Shown here piece by piece: positions 54,868-64,000 of a DNA stretch of 64,000 bases. The stretch comes from Metellina segmentata (lineage: Eukaryota; Arthropoda; Arachnida; Araneae; Tetragnathidae). The translations under genes and the position numbers were made by a program. The notes below the pieces were generated by a model. The model did no database searches. It saw only the letters and a program-made list of their open reading frames with translations, and was not told where the DNA came from. The stretch covers positions 15,896,298 through 15,960,297 of the forward strand of contig OX375879.1 of assembly GCA_947359465.1 (NCBI GenBank). The letters are read 5' to 3'. How positions within the stretch are numbered: the stretch's first letter is position 1; each line of letters begins with the position of its first letter.

Positions 54868-55769
54868 TTGTCTCGTCTTCGAATCTTAAATAGCCGATAC
54901 AATCATTTTCTTCTCCCAAGACTGAAGAGGTTTGATTGCCCCATCACAGTGCTTGGGTTTATTAATTTACTTCAACTTTCCAAAGAAAAGGTGCAGTTTC
55001 TGAACAAAATGAACGAACCGAGTCGGTTGTTTTTTCGGGAAGCACTCCAACATCACCAGAACGGAATTCTGCTTTTTTTTTTCCACCTCCTCCTCGCAGC
55101 CCCGAGTCTTTAAGGGTAGAAGTGTAGGACAGTTGGAGTGTTATTTATTGGCCTACACGAACGGCGGTTTGTTTCGGGAGTCAATGATCCATTAGGTGGA
55201 CTTTTCTTCTTCTCTCTCAGGGAAGGAAGTGCTATTTTTTCCCGCAAACCAGAAACTTACCACTCCTCTCCACCTCCCACCCCCGAAGAAAGAACGAAAG
55301 AGCAAAAGAAATCGTCATTTCTCATGCCTCCTTTTCCATTATCTTTTGCTTCTTTTCGGAGGGGGCGTCCATCGGAAGATCTTAATTACCACCACCCCGT
55401 GGGGGATGGTCTCCAATTTTAGCAGGTGCGGAGACGAGTTGGCTAACGATACTCACCAAGAGCAATCTTTTCTCGCTTCTTTTGTTCGACTTGATTACTT
55501 CCATTTCATTCGACGACTCCCCGCGATTACCTGCAGGAATCGTTTATTTCGTTTGGGTAGGGAAATAATCGAACGGATATCGAAAGCGGGCGCTTCGTGC
55601 AAATCAAGTTTGTGTTTGTCGCCGGCTGGAGCCCGTGCTTTGTCGTCACGATGGGACTCAGGTGATGAAGAATCAACTCCCTCAACACCCTGAGTGTCAC
55701 GAGATGTCCGTTTGTTAGTTTTACCCCGCGACCGAATTCAACTTTGAGTTTGGGGCTTTGTGGCAGCAA
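54868..55769. other. GC-richer unique island
   Basis: The longest plus frame is 55196-55693 (165 codons, MDFSSSLSGKEVLF...). It overlaps other open frames and has no recognised domain. I regard it as unproven. Confidence 0.35.
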
Positions 55770-55868
55770 GTGTCCTATTTGGCCATGCTCGATCATAACA
55801 AGATCAGGTGATAGACAGGGACATAACAAGATCCGGTAATAGACATACACACGATCAAAGTTTTTGTT
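55770..55868 (-). mobile_element. SINE family C, 3' part, with internal duplication
   Basis: 'tttggccatgctcgatcata' and then 'aacaagatc.ggt.atagaca' twice in tandem, ending in the 'caaagtttttgttagtac' block. Confidence 0.6.
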
Positions 55869-56111
55869 AGTACTAAATTGAAAAAAAGACTATATAACAA
55901 AATATAAATTTATATAAATCCCAACTTGATATCAGAATCAAAATAATAATACAGAAGGTAAATTACTTTTACATTCAGGTTTCATATTTTACTGCTGATC
56001 GGTAGACCAATCAGCTTTAATGAAACAAAATTTGCACATGGATTCAAAGTCGACTGAATGACAAACATGATAAAATATTTTAATCCGATTGACCGAAAAG
56101 GTTTATTGTGC

Positions 56112-56131
56112 TGCATTTTTACTAACATAGA
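56112..56131 (-). mobile_element. SINE family C, small part left of a nested SINE
   Basis: 'tgcatttttactaacataga' matches the family-C 'agttttactgacacaga' block; the rest follows at 56435. Confidence 0.5.
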
Positions 56132-56434
56132 GGGTGGAAGAGTAATGTACTAGCAACCGAAGGGTTGCGAGTTCAAAGATTCAGTCAAAGACCGTCGTGT
56201 GGAAAGGAGGCTGGTGTACGTTTAATCTGTCGCGATATCCAATGACCTCAGGTTGGCGTGGTGTAGAAGTTTGGAGAGTGGGGTGCCATCTCAGGTTTGA
56301 CCTCGTCATGTAACCGTGGTTCAAAATGACGTGGTATTGTCCTCGAATCTTTCCCTTCTTGGGTTGATCTCGGACCGTCGCCTATACCTCATTGTGTTAC
56401 TCCAGTGCGACGTTAATTCAATACTTCCCTACCT
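56132..56434 (+). mobile_element. SINE, head A, inserted in a family-C SINE
   Basis: Head 'gggtggaagagtaatgtact' with 'gagttcaaagattcag', full body, tail 'cgttaattcaatacttccct'. TSD ACTAACATAGA (56121-56131) and ACTAACGTAGA (56435-56445), 10 of 11 identical. Confidence 0.85.
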
Positions 56435-56560
56435 ACTAACGTAGAAGATAAATATATCCAGAGAAGATAATGCAAATGACAAAAGGGCCCACTGCGCCCC
56501 TACAACTCGAAGATTGCAAGCGCATTGGGCATACCCACTATGACAAGTAAGCCCCTCAAC
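56435..56560 (-). mobile_element. SINE family C, 5' part right of the nested SINE
   Basis: 'aaatatatccagagaagata', 'aaatgacaaaagggcccact' and 'gggcatacccactatgaca'. It completes 56112-56131. Confidence 0.6.
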
Positions 56561-56589
56561 TCTGAAGGGATCATACACATATATGTGTT

Positions 56590-56747
56590 ATGCAATACTT
56601 CCATGCCACTAATGTGAGCACATTTGAGGCCATGACAGATTTAACATGCTCTTAACATGTACACGCTAGTCCTTGGCTGGATGGAGTTTCCAACTCGCAA
56701 CCTCTTTTGCTAAACCGCGGCTCTTTCAACTGGGCTACTAGGGCCCC
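56590..56747 (-). mobile_element. SINE, head A, 5' half
   Basis: On the minus strand 'ggggccctagtagcccagtt' leads the head; the body breaks off at 'tggcatggaagtattgc'. Confidence 0.75.
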
Positions 56748-57133
56748 TATTATCCATGGATGAAAATAGAAGATGCAATTATCATCCCACACAAGAGGTT
56801 TTCCATGTTTGGTAAAAGATTTTCCCCTCATCTACAAGCTAAATAAATGTTACCCGTATTCAATCTTGCCATCTTCGGCAATGTGACGAAGTATGCACTC
56901 CATTTTGTTTTTGGATGTTGGATGAAATATGCTACCGATATCCAAATGTGGTTTCCGATGATTAGAAGAAAGATGTTGCTAATATTGATTGTCATTTTTA
57001 ACAGGGGGTTGTAATTTTGAGGAAAAGTAATGATCTTCATCTATTGTACTCAGTGGATCCATATCGATTCAGATGAATAATAGGATGGTATAGACTAGTA
57101 GTACCCAAATTGGTCCACGTGATTATACTGGCA
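56748..57133. other. AT-rich spacer
   Basis: Nothing recognised. Confidence 0.3.
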
Positions 57134-57136
57134 TAA

Positions 57137-57307
57137 AGCCCTGTTCACATGAGGCGTTTCAACGCGCTTATGGCGAGACTAGCAAGGTCCCGCCACACAC
57201 TAAATTATATTTATTTATTCCTTTAATTTAAGTATCTATCTTTGCGACCTTGAAGAGCAGGACCTTGATAGACTCGCCAAACGCGCGCGCCTTATGTGAA
57301 CGGGGCC
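57137..57307. mobile_element. PIF/Harbinger-type MITE, 171 bp
   Basis: TAA at 57134-57136 and 57308-57310. Ends AGCCCTGTTCACATGAGGCG and GGCCCCGTTCACATAAGGCG (right, minus strand), with inverted similarity for about 50 bp (including 'ggcgag.ct..caaggtcc'). A 3-bp TAA target with GGCCC-type ends fits PIF/Harbinger. Confidence 0.75.
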
Positions 57308-57310
57308 TAA

Positions 57311-57850
57311 GAGTGTAACTCCAACAAAACGTTTATTAATCATAAAGAAACATGCTTATCTGTGATAAGAACGATACAAATAGCGTAAAGACTCAGAGGC
57401 AACTAACTCACTGCATATCATAAAAATAATCGCATTAGCCAAATGAAAGGATAATAAGTATACAGCAAACAGTATTGTAAACTAATAAACTAAAATGATG
57501 TAGGGAAGAGTAATATAAACATTGGTGATTTACAACACTCATTTGTATAAACACTCGAAGGAAATATGCAACAATATGAAAATATTTCACCATCCAAACC
57601 AGAAAACTTCAGAGAAAATAACGGAGTTATCTCTGGTTATTTTAGGTTCTAGGATAAAACGTGGGGGAGATTGCAGCATCTATTTTGAAAGTGAGAATAA
57701 CCTAATATTGAAATAATCAGACACGAAGCCACACATTTTTAGATAATATTTGGAATTTTGTAGCACAAGGTCCTCAGTACAACAAGCTGAGCCAAACGTA
57801 TGATTAAAAAATTAAGCAAATAGCAGCGCTATGTACGTAAATTGTAGATG
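57311..57850. other. AT-rich spacer
   Basis: Nothing recognised. The 64-codon frame at 57522 is not supported. Confidence 0.3.
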
Positions 57851-57980
57851 GTAGATATCTATTTGTAAAGTCGCACTGGAGCAGCACAATATGCGATTGG
57901 CGAAGGTTCAGGATCAACCCCACAAGGGAAATTTACGCGGACAACAACATTTAATTTTGAACCATTGTCAGCTGACGAGC
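57851..57980 (-). mobile_element. SINE 3' half
   Basis: 'aaagtcgcactggagcagca' to 'gaaccattgtcagctgacga'; the head half is missing. Confidence 0.65.
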
Positions 57981-58870
57981 TAAATTATAAAACAAAAGTT
58001 GAGAGAAAAGTATAGGGTATAAAAGTTTGAAATTTAAACTATTTGAATAATAACAGAAATTTAATGATTAAATTCAAAAATCGTTTGGATTTGAATTAAA
58101 AAACAGATGAGGTTTAAAAGACTCAACTGAAATTAAAAAAGCGAAAAGGTTTGGATGGGAGTTTTACCAACCAAATCACGCAGATACAAAATTGTCTCTC
58201 TATGTTAAAAAAAAGTTACTGCTGTAGCAGCCACAACATCCGTAGGATTGAAAACTCGCTTTTTTCACTCGATTCGTAGACAGTTTCCCGAGAAAAAACC
58301 TGTTCAGAAAATTACGAAATCAACATAGTGTGTTCAAACTTGTACAGGGAATAAGATGGAGAGGGTGCATTAAGTGTCAAAGTCGAAAAGAGCCAAATGA
58401 GCAAAACATGTACAAATTTCCAGTCTTCAGTAGATAGCTTTTTTAGAGTACCTCTAAACGTGAATTGTTACACATCAAGACGAGTTTTTTTAGATATATC
58501 AATTTGGTTCCTGGTAATATTTTTTTGAAATTTGGGAAAAATCGAGACATTTTCATTATTTTTTTTATTAAAACTGTAATATCTATAGCTTATTTTCCGG
58601 TTTTCAAATTTGAAAACATCACTGGAAACCTTAGAATGTAAAAATCTCTCTTATGATGTAATTAAACTCTTTCTTATGATATAATTATTTTTGAAAATGG
58701 ATAATGAATAAGTTCGATGCAATTAAAAGTTGGTCATACAAATTTCGTATTTTTTAGATCGTAATTTCCGATACAAAACTAAAACTGTCATATCTGTAGC
58801 TTAATACTATTCGTTTTAAACTTTGAAAATACCACGTAAAACCTTTTTTGCACTCTTTCTTATGATATAA
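57981..58870. other. AT-rich spacer with a diverged duplication
   Basis: 58571-58664 and 58780-58869 share 'aaaactgt.atatct.tagctt' and 'ctctttcttatgat'. The Helitron follows directly. Confidence 0.4.
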
Positions 58871-60407
58871 CTAGCCACTTCGTGGCTAGCCCGGCGTTGC
58901 CCGTGCCAGTTGATTTTGTGGGGTTATTCGTTTGCTTCGCAAACCAAATGCGAATTCGTAGCCTATTCCCTAACAACCCGTGGTGTTATCCAATAGGCTA
59001 CGAATTCCGTATTGCGCTTGGTGTTGGTTTCTTCGCAAACCAAACGGGAATTCGGCATAACGTCACAATCTCTTGCGAAAAATATAAATATTTAATTGAA
59101 AAATTATTTATTGAAAGAAAATAAATGTATAAGGTATCTATCTGGTGTCAAATTTTCCGCAGATATCAAATCCGTTGAAATTTTTAATCTGTCTTTAACA
59201 ATCGCAATTTTACAAAAAAAAAACTAAACAATACCAGCCAAAATGTTTTTTTATTTTTTTCTTTCTTTTGCCGAAATGGAAAGAGCGCAGAAAATGTAAC
59301 CGGTTATTTTTTGAACGCGAAGGTTGACGTGACGATACAAAATCGCTTCCAAAAATATAGAATATATTCAACTAAAGATTTTTATTTATTTTGTACCGTC
59401 ATGTAAGAATTAGACGGACAGCTGGTTTAAAATTAAACTATTTATTTACATAAATTAAATATTTACAAGAAAATTTAAAAAGATAATTAAGGGCACAGCC
59501 ATCGACAACCGAATCCTGCCTGAAGCCAAAGTAAAAGTGGCAAAACAGAGACGTCTGTCTCTCGTCGAATCTCGAGTCCGAATCCTACTAAAATCCACGT
59601 TCGCTTCGCTCACAGAACCGCAGCGGCCAACGAGAGGGGGGTGAATTCCGAACCCTCTAGAGATGTTTATGTCCTCTCCAGAACAGAAACACCCCCACAC
59701 AGATGCGAAAACCGTCTGTGATGCCGACTTGAGTTCCCCACAGCAAATCTTCATCCCAGACATGGGATTAGGGAACCGACGGAAACTCCAGCTGTGTCTA
59801 TGGATCAAACGGAACGCCGGGCCGCCGATGAGAAAATACTCTCTTTCGGTATTTTGTGAAAACCCGCACGTGCAGTCTGAAGTTGTTTTTGCATTTCGAA
59901 ACATTCCAGCTTCCACGTGTTAGGGAAACGGGTCGGCTAGTACCATATGGTACAATTTGTTTAAAGAAAATTATATTTTTAGGTATCGATCTGATGTGAA
60001 ATTTTCCGCAGATTTCAAATCCGTTGAAATTTTTTTCTCTATCTTTAACGGTCTATGAGATAAAAAAATAACTACATAACAAAAGTTAAAAACTTTGTTT
60101 TTTATCGTCTCCTGGAAAAACATTCCTCCGCTCAAAATGGAAACGGAAAAAATAAAATTAGAATCTAAACTTTCATGCTGTTGCCATTCGAACGAAGACA
60201 ATAATAATTTTAGACTTCATTAAATTCATTTTGAAATGTTTTATATTGAAATTTAAAATTCGCCGCTTCCCAAAAATTGCAAAAAATTCGGACTACATGT
60301 GTGACAAATCCCATTATTGTATGTGCCATAGTTTCGTCTGGACTTTGATAACAGAAAACAAACAAACAGAAAACAGACAAACACTTTCTTTTATAATAGT
60401 ACAGATC
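58871..60407 (-). mobile_element. Helitron family 1 with a GC-rich insert (1537 bp)
   Basis: On the minus strand it starts TCTGTACTATTATAAAAG after A and ends in the hairpin region with CTAG at 58871-58874 before T (58870). The two outer parts match the 13.4-kb copy block by block. About 640 bp in the middle (59310-59945) have no counterpart there. Confidence 0.85.
59310..59945. other. Insert inside the Helitron, possible captured host sequence
   Basis: 59470-59930 is much GC-richer than the rest of the element. On the minus strand a 153-codon frame (59916-59455) is open (with SGMKICCGELKSASQTVFAS). I do not recognise it. Inverted words at the edges (attttgtacc near 59390; ggtacaattt near 59950) suggest that part may be a separate TIR insertion instead. 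Confidence 0.5.
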
Positions 60408-60794
60408 AGTTGTAAAATTGGTTTCTAAATAAAATCGATACCACGAAAAGTATAATTTCGCGATAGTGCATACATTGTTCATCGCGGAGATGAAACGTGA
60501 AACGGCCTTGGTGAAACACGCTGTGGCGTCATGGCACGGAAAGTCCAATCAGGAATATACGAATTATTAAGATAGTTTCGCCATCGCAGAGGATTGAAAA
60601 CTCTGCGAAAGGAGTGTTGGTTTGTGAGCGTATGCGAGCAGGTTGAGGAGCCCCCTAGTAGTTTTTAAAAATGTAAGACGTTGATGATTAAAGACAATTA
60701 AAATATGACAAACAGAAAAAGGAGTAAAGCATTTCAGAGCTAATTGCAAAAGAGCAGTTTCATTGTTCACATTAAGATTAAAGTATATATTTTG
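60408..60794. other. Spacer
   Basis: Nothing recognised. Confidence 0.3.
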
Positions 60795-60807
60795 ATGTTT
60801 ACATTAT

Positions 60808-61096
60808 TTTTTTTGATTATTACGCCGATCAAACGGTCAATTGGTCAAGGTGTTGGCCTCTGGATCGGTAGATTCCTGGTTCGAATCCAGGGTCAGAGCA
60901 TGGATATAAATTGTGCTGCTCTTTGTTAGTTGCAATGATGGTCCACCCACTGGGTTCCCCTTTACAAGTGACCATCACTTCCGACCTTGTAGTTGGCAAG
61001 GACGTCTTTAGTGCCTGCCATTGGAAGTAGTGACCATCACTTCCGGCCTAGTAATGACCAAGGATAGTGTCCAGTGCCCGCCATTGGATAACAAAA
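60808..61096 (+). mobile_element. SINE family D, complete, with a duplicated body segment
   Basis: Head B ('gccgatcaaacggtcaattg'; B box GGTTCGAATCC) is followed by the family-D body 'gtgctgctctttgttag'. The 'gaccatcacttccg.cct' unit is present twice (about 60-65 bp apart). A perfect 13-bp TSD, ATGTTTACATTAT, lies at 60795-60807 and 61097-61109. Sixteen extra bases precede the tRNA-like head. Confidence 0.85.
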
Positions 61097-61109
61097 ATGT
61101 TTACATTAT

Positions 61110-61596
61110 AATTTTACAGGCTAAGAGGCTTTGGATCATAATACGTTTAATTAACAATAAAGAGATTTCTTAATATTAAATTGCTATGGTTTTCAGTATG
61201 TCTGTTTCAGAACTATAAAGTTGTCTTCATTAATCCTAAACGTAAAGTTTTAGCGGATTTTATTTAAATTTGATTTAGATAAATTTCTTTCTAAATTTAA
61301 AAGGTGAAAATAAGAATCACTTCCATGTTGCGGAAGTCTCTCATTGGCTTATTTAATTTTACAATATCTAGGAATCCACGAAATTTTTTTATTTTAAAAG
61401 GGGTTCCTGGATTGAAAAGATTGGGAAGCACTGCCATTGACAAGTGCATGTAATAAAATGCATATTTAGAGCTAATCTAAAAGACATGTACTAGTCTTCA
61501 TTTACAGATAATAGAGAAAGGTACTGACTTATAAGACCATTTTGAAGCATAATTTTATGACGAGAGTGTTTCAAGCCATTTGTGACTTTTGCATAG
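61110..61596. other. AT-rich spacer
   Basis: Nothing recognised. Confidence 0.3.
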
Positions 61597-62165
61597 CTGT
61601 TAATGATCCTGGAACTGAAGCAATCACAATGATCCCTAATTGGATCGTAATGATTCTGTACTGATTTCAATGATCCTGGAACTGAATCGATCTCAATGAT
61701 CCCGAAGTGATTTTAATGATTCTGAAACTGAATCGATCTTAACGATCCTAAAACTGAATTAATCTCAATAATCCTGGAACTGAATCGATCTTAATGATCT
61801 TAGATATGAATTGATTTCAATGATCTCGAACTGATCGTAATGATCTCTATATATTTTAATAATTCTCGAACAACATCAATCCCAATGAAACATAATTGAA
61901 TTTAATGATCCTGGAACTGAATGGATTTCAATGATCTCAAATTGATCAAAATTATTCTGTATTGATTTTAATGATCCTGAATCGATCTTAGAGACTACCA
62001 ATTTTGTTGGGATTATAATCCCGCACCGTCGTGTTACTCCAGTATTTATCGTTAATTGAAATACATATCTACCTGTACTAATTTTAATTATCCTGGAACT
62101 GAATCGATCCAAATGATACCCGAATTGATCTCTATGATTCTGATTCGATTTAAATGATCCTGAAC
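61597..62165. repeat. Degenerate minisatellite rich in GATC
   Basis: Short units of the type 'aatgatcctggaactgaatc' and 'gatctcaatgatc' alternate for more than 500 bp. Units of about 22-25 bp are grouped into longer ones that restart at 'ttctgtactgatttcaatg'. A SINE tail (62009-62075) interrupts the array. Confidence 0.85.
62009..62075 (+). mobile_element. SINE tail fragment inside the minisatellite
   Basis: 'aatcccgcaccgtc', 'gtgttactccagtatttatc', 'gttaattgaaatac' and 'ctacctg' are the 3' end of the common body. Confidence 0.6.
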
Positions 62166-63216
62166 CGTACTTAGAGTAATAATTTATAAATGCACATCAT
62201 CTCTTGTTCTTACAGATGTTGCACTCTTGTTAAGCGGTACGAAATCTCAAATTCCCAAGTAGAGGCTCCAAAAACTGCTTCTTGCTGATATCGCACCTCG
62301 ATCGACACTATTCAGAACAATTGCCAGTGCATTTCTGCGAGAGAATATATTCGGGGGGAACTCGCGAATATTCCCTTTCGAATCTTCGAAAGGAGGAATA
62401 AAAATTGCACTCCGCGCGCGAATCCTTTATTATTTTTTCTTGCGATTTCTCTCAAATAACCGCACACCGTTTGAAAAGCAATGGCAATCCGAAAATCAAT
62501 TCACCTTTAAATTCACTTCTCTTTTTCATTCCCCTCGCTTCTCAATGACGTTGCGCCAGAATTTCCGCCTGATGACATTCTCAATTGCGAGCGGGGGAAA
62601 AATCCTTCCGTGATTTTCCCCCAAATTAATCCCCCTGACTTAAGGTAGTATCTTTTTCCCCCTCCTCGATGGGTGGGATTTAAATTCGGCTCGTTGCCAT
62701 GGATACGGGACAGAAAAGAACAAAAGATCGCGACAGCGGGTTTTTTCCCGCCTTCTGCACCGGTTTTTTGTGCAGAAACATTTTTCTTCCCACTTGTCTG
62801 AAGTGGCTCTGATCTCAGTGTACACTTTTCTAATTTCTACTTTCGCTCGTTCCTGAAAACTTCGGTCTTTATTCACGTGACTTCCGGTGCTGGAAGTTTG
62901 TAGTACGTAGGCGGTGTATGCATGCGGATAACTTACTTTATCCGTTGAGCACTCGTACTTTGATCTCCTATTTACTGTTTTATACTTTTGACTACAAAGA
63001 GTTTAAGATATTTGTTCATGATTTGACTCTTTTGCTACAGATACACACGTTCAGTCTGGTTCAGGCCTCCTACTCTTGCATTTTACAGCTACTGTAACGC
63101 TCTACTGGGCTCACACGCATATATCCGTTACACAATTTTCTTCCTTGCATGACTTGAAACTGCATGACTTACATATTTGTCCTTTTTGACTATTACTTTT
63201 CTCCTTCGATTCCGCG
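62166..63216. other. GC-richer unique island and spacer
   Basis: 62.25-62.88 kb holds C-rich runs with AATTAAT words. A 78-codon minus frame (62876-62640) is rich in K, R and E but not recognised. Confidence 0.35.
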
Positions 63217-63509
63217 GTGACCCGGTTGTAGAGTTGGAAGCGACCAACAAGACTAGCAACCGGTGGGTTGGTGATCGAATCCAACCCAAGATCATCATGT
63301 ACAAAGTACCCTGTCGCACGTTAAATTTGTCGTGGCCTTTAATGTCCTTGTGTTGTCGTAGTGTGGAAAGTATACTGCCAGCTCAGGTCTTGTTCTCGTC
63401 ATTTGACCGAGGCTCAAAATTACCTAGGATCTTTCTCTTCATTACGAATCCCGGCACCAATTGCCCATTGTTTTGCTCCAGAACGATGTTAAGGAAATAC
63501 ATATCTAGG
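63217..63509 (+). mobile_element. SINE, head A, complete
   Basis: 'gtgacccggttgtagagttg' to 'cgatgttaaggaaatac'. The B box 'gtgatcgaatccaac' is partly preserved. Confidence 0.8.
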
Positions 63510-63654
63510 ATTCATCTAAACAATCGATGTTGTTATCGAGTCATGTGTGTCTTGGGAGAAAAGCTAGGAAATATCGTACCCCACAGAATGTGATATACGA
63601 TACATACATTAAGCTTACAAAATTCTAATAACAGTTTTAATTTGTATTGAATAA

Positions 63655-64000
63655 CTAGTAAAATACCCGACCTTATTCGGTTTGAATTGGTTTACTCTGG
63701 GTGGAAGAGATGATCAAAATATATAATGACTTACGTTTTTCGTAGAATAAAATAATATATTAACCTTCCGCCATCTTTATAACTTCTACCACTTTGGACA
63801 CAAATCTTACATATACATATCCAATCATGTAATACATTTCACATACATCGCACCCTTGCTGTATGACAAAGCTACAAAATGACGTTGTTAAATTAAGGTT
63901 TCTTCTACAATATACAATTTTGAGGGAAATTTGGAATTCACTTTTTTAAATTATTTTCATGTTCAACTCATTTAATAAAAGCGACGATTTTTGTGGGAGT
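63655..64000 (-). mobile_element. Helitron family 2, 3' part, cut by the window edge
   Basis: On the minus strand the end reads hairpin, then TTTTA and CTAG at 63655-63658 with host A at 63654. The 340 bp present match the 3' part of 22025-23686 ('taaaccaattcaaaccga', 'aagatggcg'). The rest lies outside the window. Confidence 0.85.

Noticed and set aside
55196..55693. 165-codon frame
   Set aside because: Overlaps another open frame, low-complexity runs of serine, proline and lysine, no domain recognised.
59937..59941. A further Helitron end (CTAG/T) inside the 58.9-kb Helitron
   Set aside because: No convincing hairpin precedes it and no matching TC start was found at the left edge of the insert.

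Overview
The window looks like non-coding DNA from a large arthropod genome, most likely an araneoid (orb-weaver type) spider. That placement is inference. It rests on the degraded Tc1/mariner, jockey-like and R1-like proteins, which have the flavour of transposons I know from spider genomes, and on the very dense tRNA-headed SINEs. I recognise no intact host protein-coding gene, no rRNA gene and no free-standing tRNA gene. The window is a chronicle of nested mobile elements separated by short islands of apparently unique, GC-richer sequence.

The commonest component is one SINE body of about 300 bp. I count about 38 whole or partial copies, roughly 8.4 kb or 13% of the window. The body is carried behind two different tRNA-like heads (A and B). 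Head B is also fused to an unrelated body (family D, 2 copies). A fourth SINE (family C, about 230 bp, own tRNA-like head) has about 10 copies. Several copies keep target-site duplications (TSDs) of 11-19 bp.

DNA transposons with visible ends:
- a piggyBac-type MITE containing a deleted mariner (162-1054)
- a 913-bp hAT element with a perfect 8-bp TSD (4540-5452)
- a complete but frameshifted DD41D (rosa-like) mariner (6077-7377)
- an 812-bp long-TIR MITE inside a jockey relic (10211-11022)
- three broken copies of one Tc1 family (14619, 36521 and ~42950)
- a nearly intact Tc1 on the minus strand (37353-38755)
- a pogo-type MITE (52862-53422)
- a PIF/Harbinger-type MITE (57137-57307)
- a 257-bp MITE with a 4-bp TSD (47011-47267)
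- a ~1.1-kb TIR element (29919-31004)

Two Helitron families are present with their CTAG ends. Family 1 lies at 13369-14272, 19099-, 28696-29589 and 58871-60407; family 2 at 22025-23686 and 63655-end. A 656-bp solo LTR sits inside the third Tc1 copy (43479-44134). Non-LTR relics are two copies of an R1-like C-terminus, a jockey reverse-transcriptase fragment and a separate RNase H fragment.

GC-rich islands without recognisable repeats lie near 1.9-2.4, 8.0-8.5, 24.4-24.8, 32.0-32.4, 33.7-34.3, 35.8-36.2, 39.2-39.9, 47.9-48.8, 49.3-50.5, 52.3-52.7, 54.9-55.7 and 62.2-62.9 kb. They are the best candidates for host single-copy regulatory or intronic DNA. The nested insertions give a relative clock for the families, and several reconstruct the empty site exactly. 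Coordinates of degraded copies are good to about 10-20 bp; those backed by TSDs and TIRs are exact.
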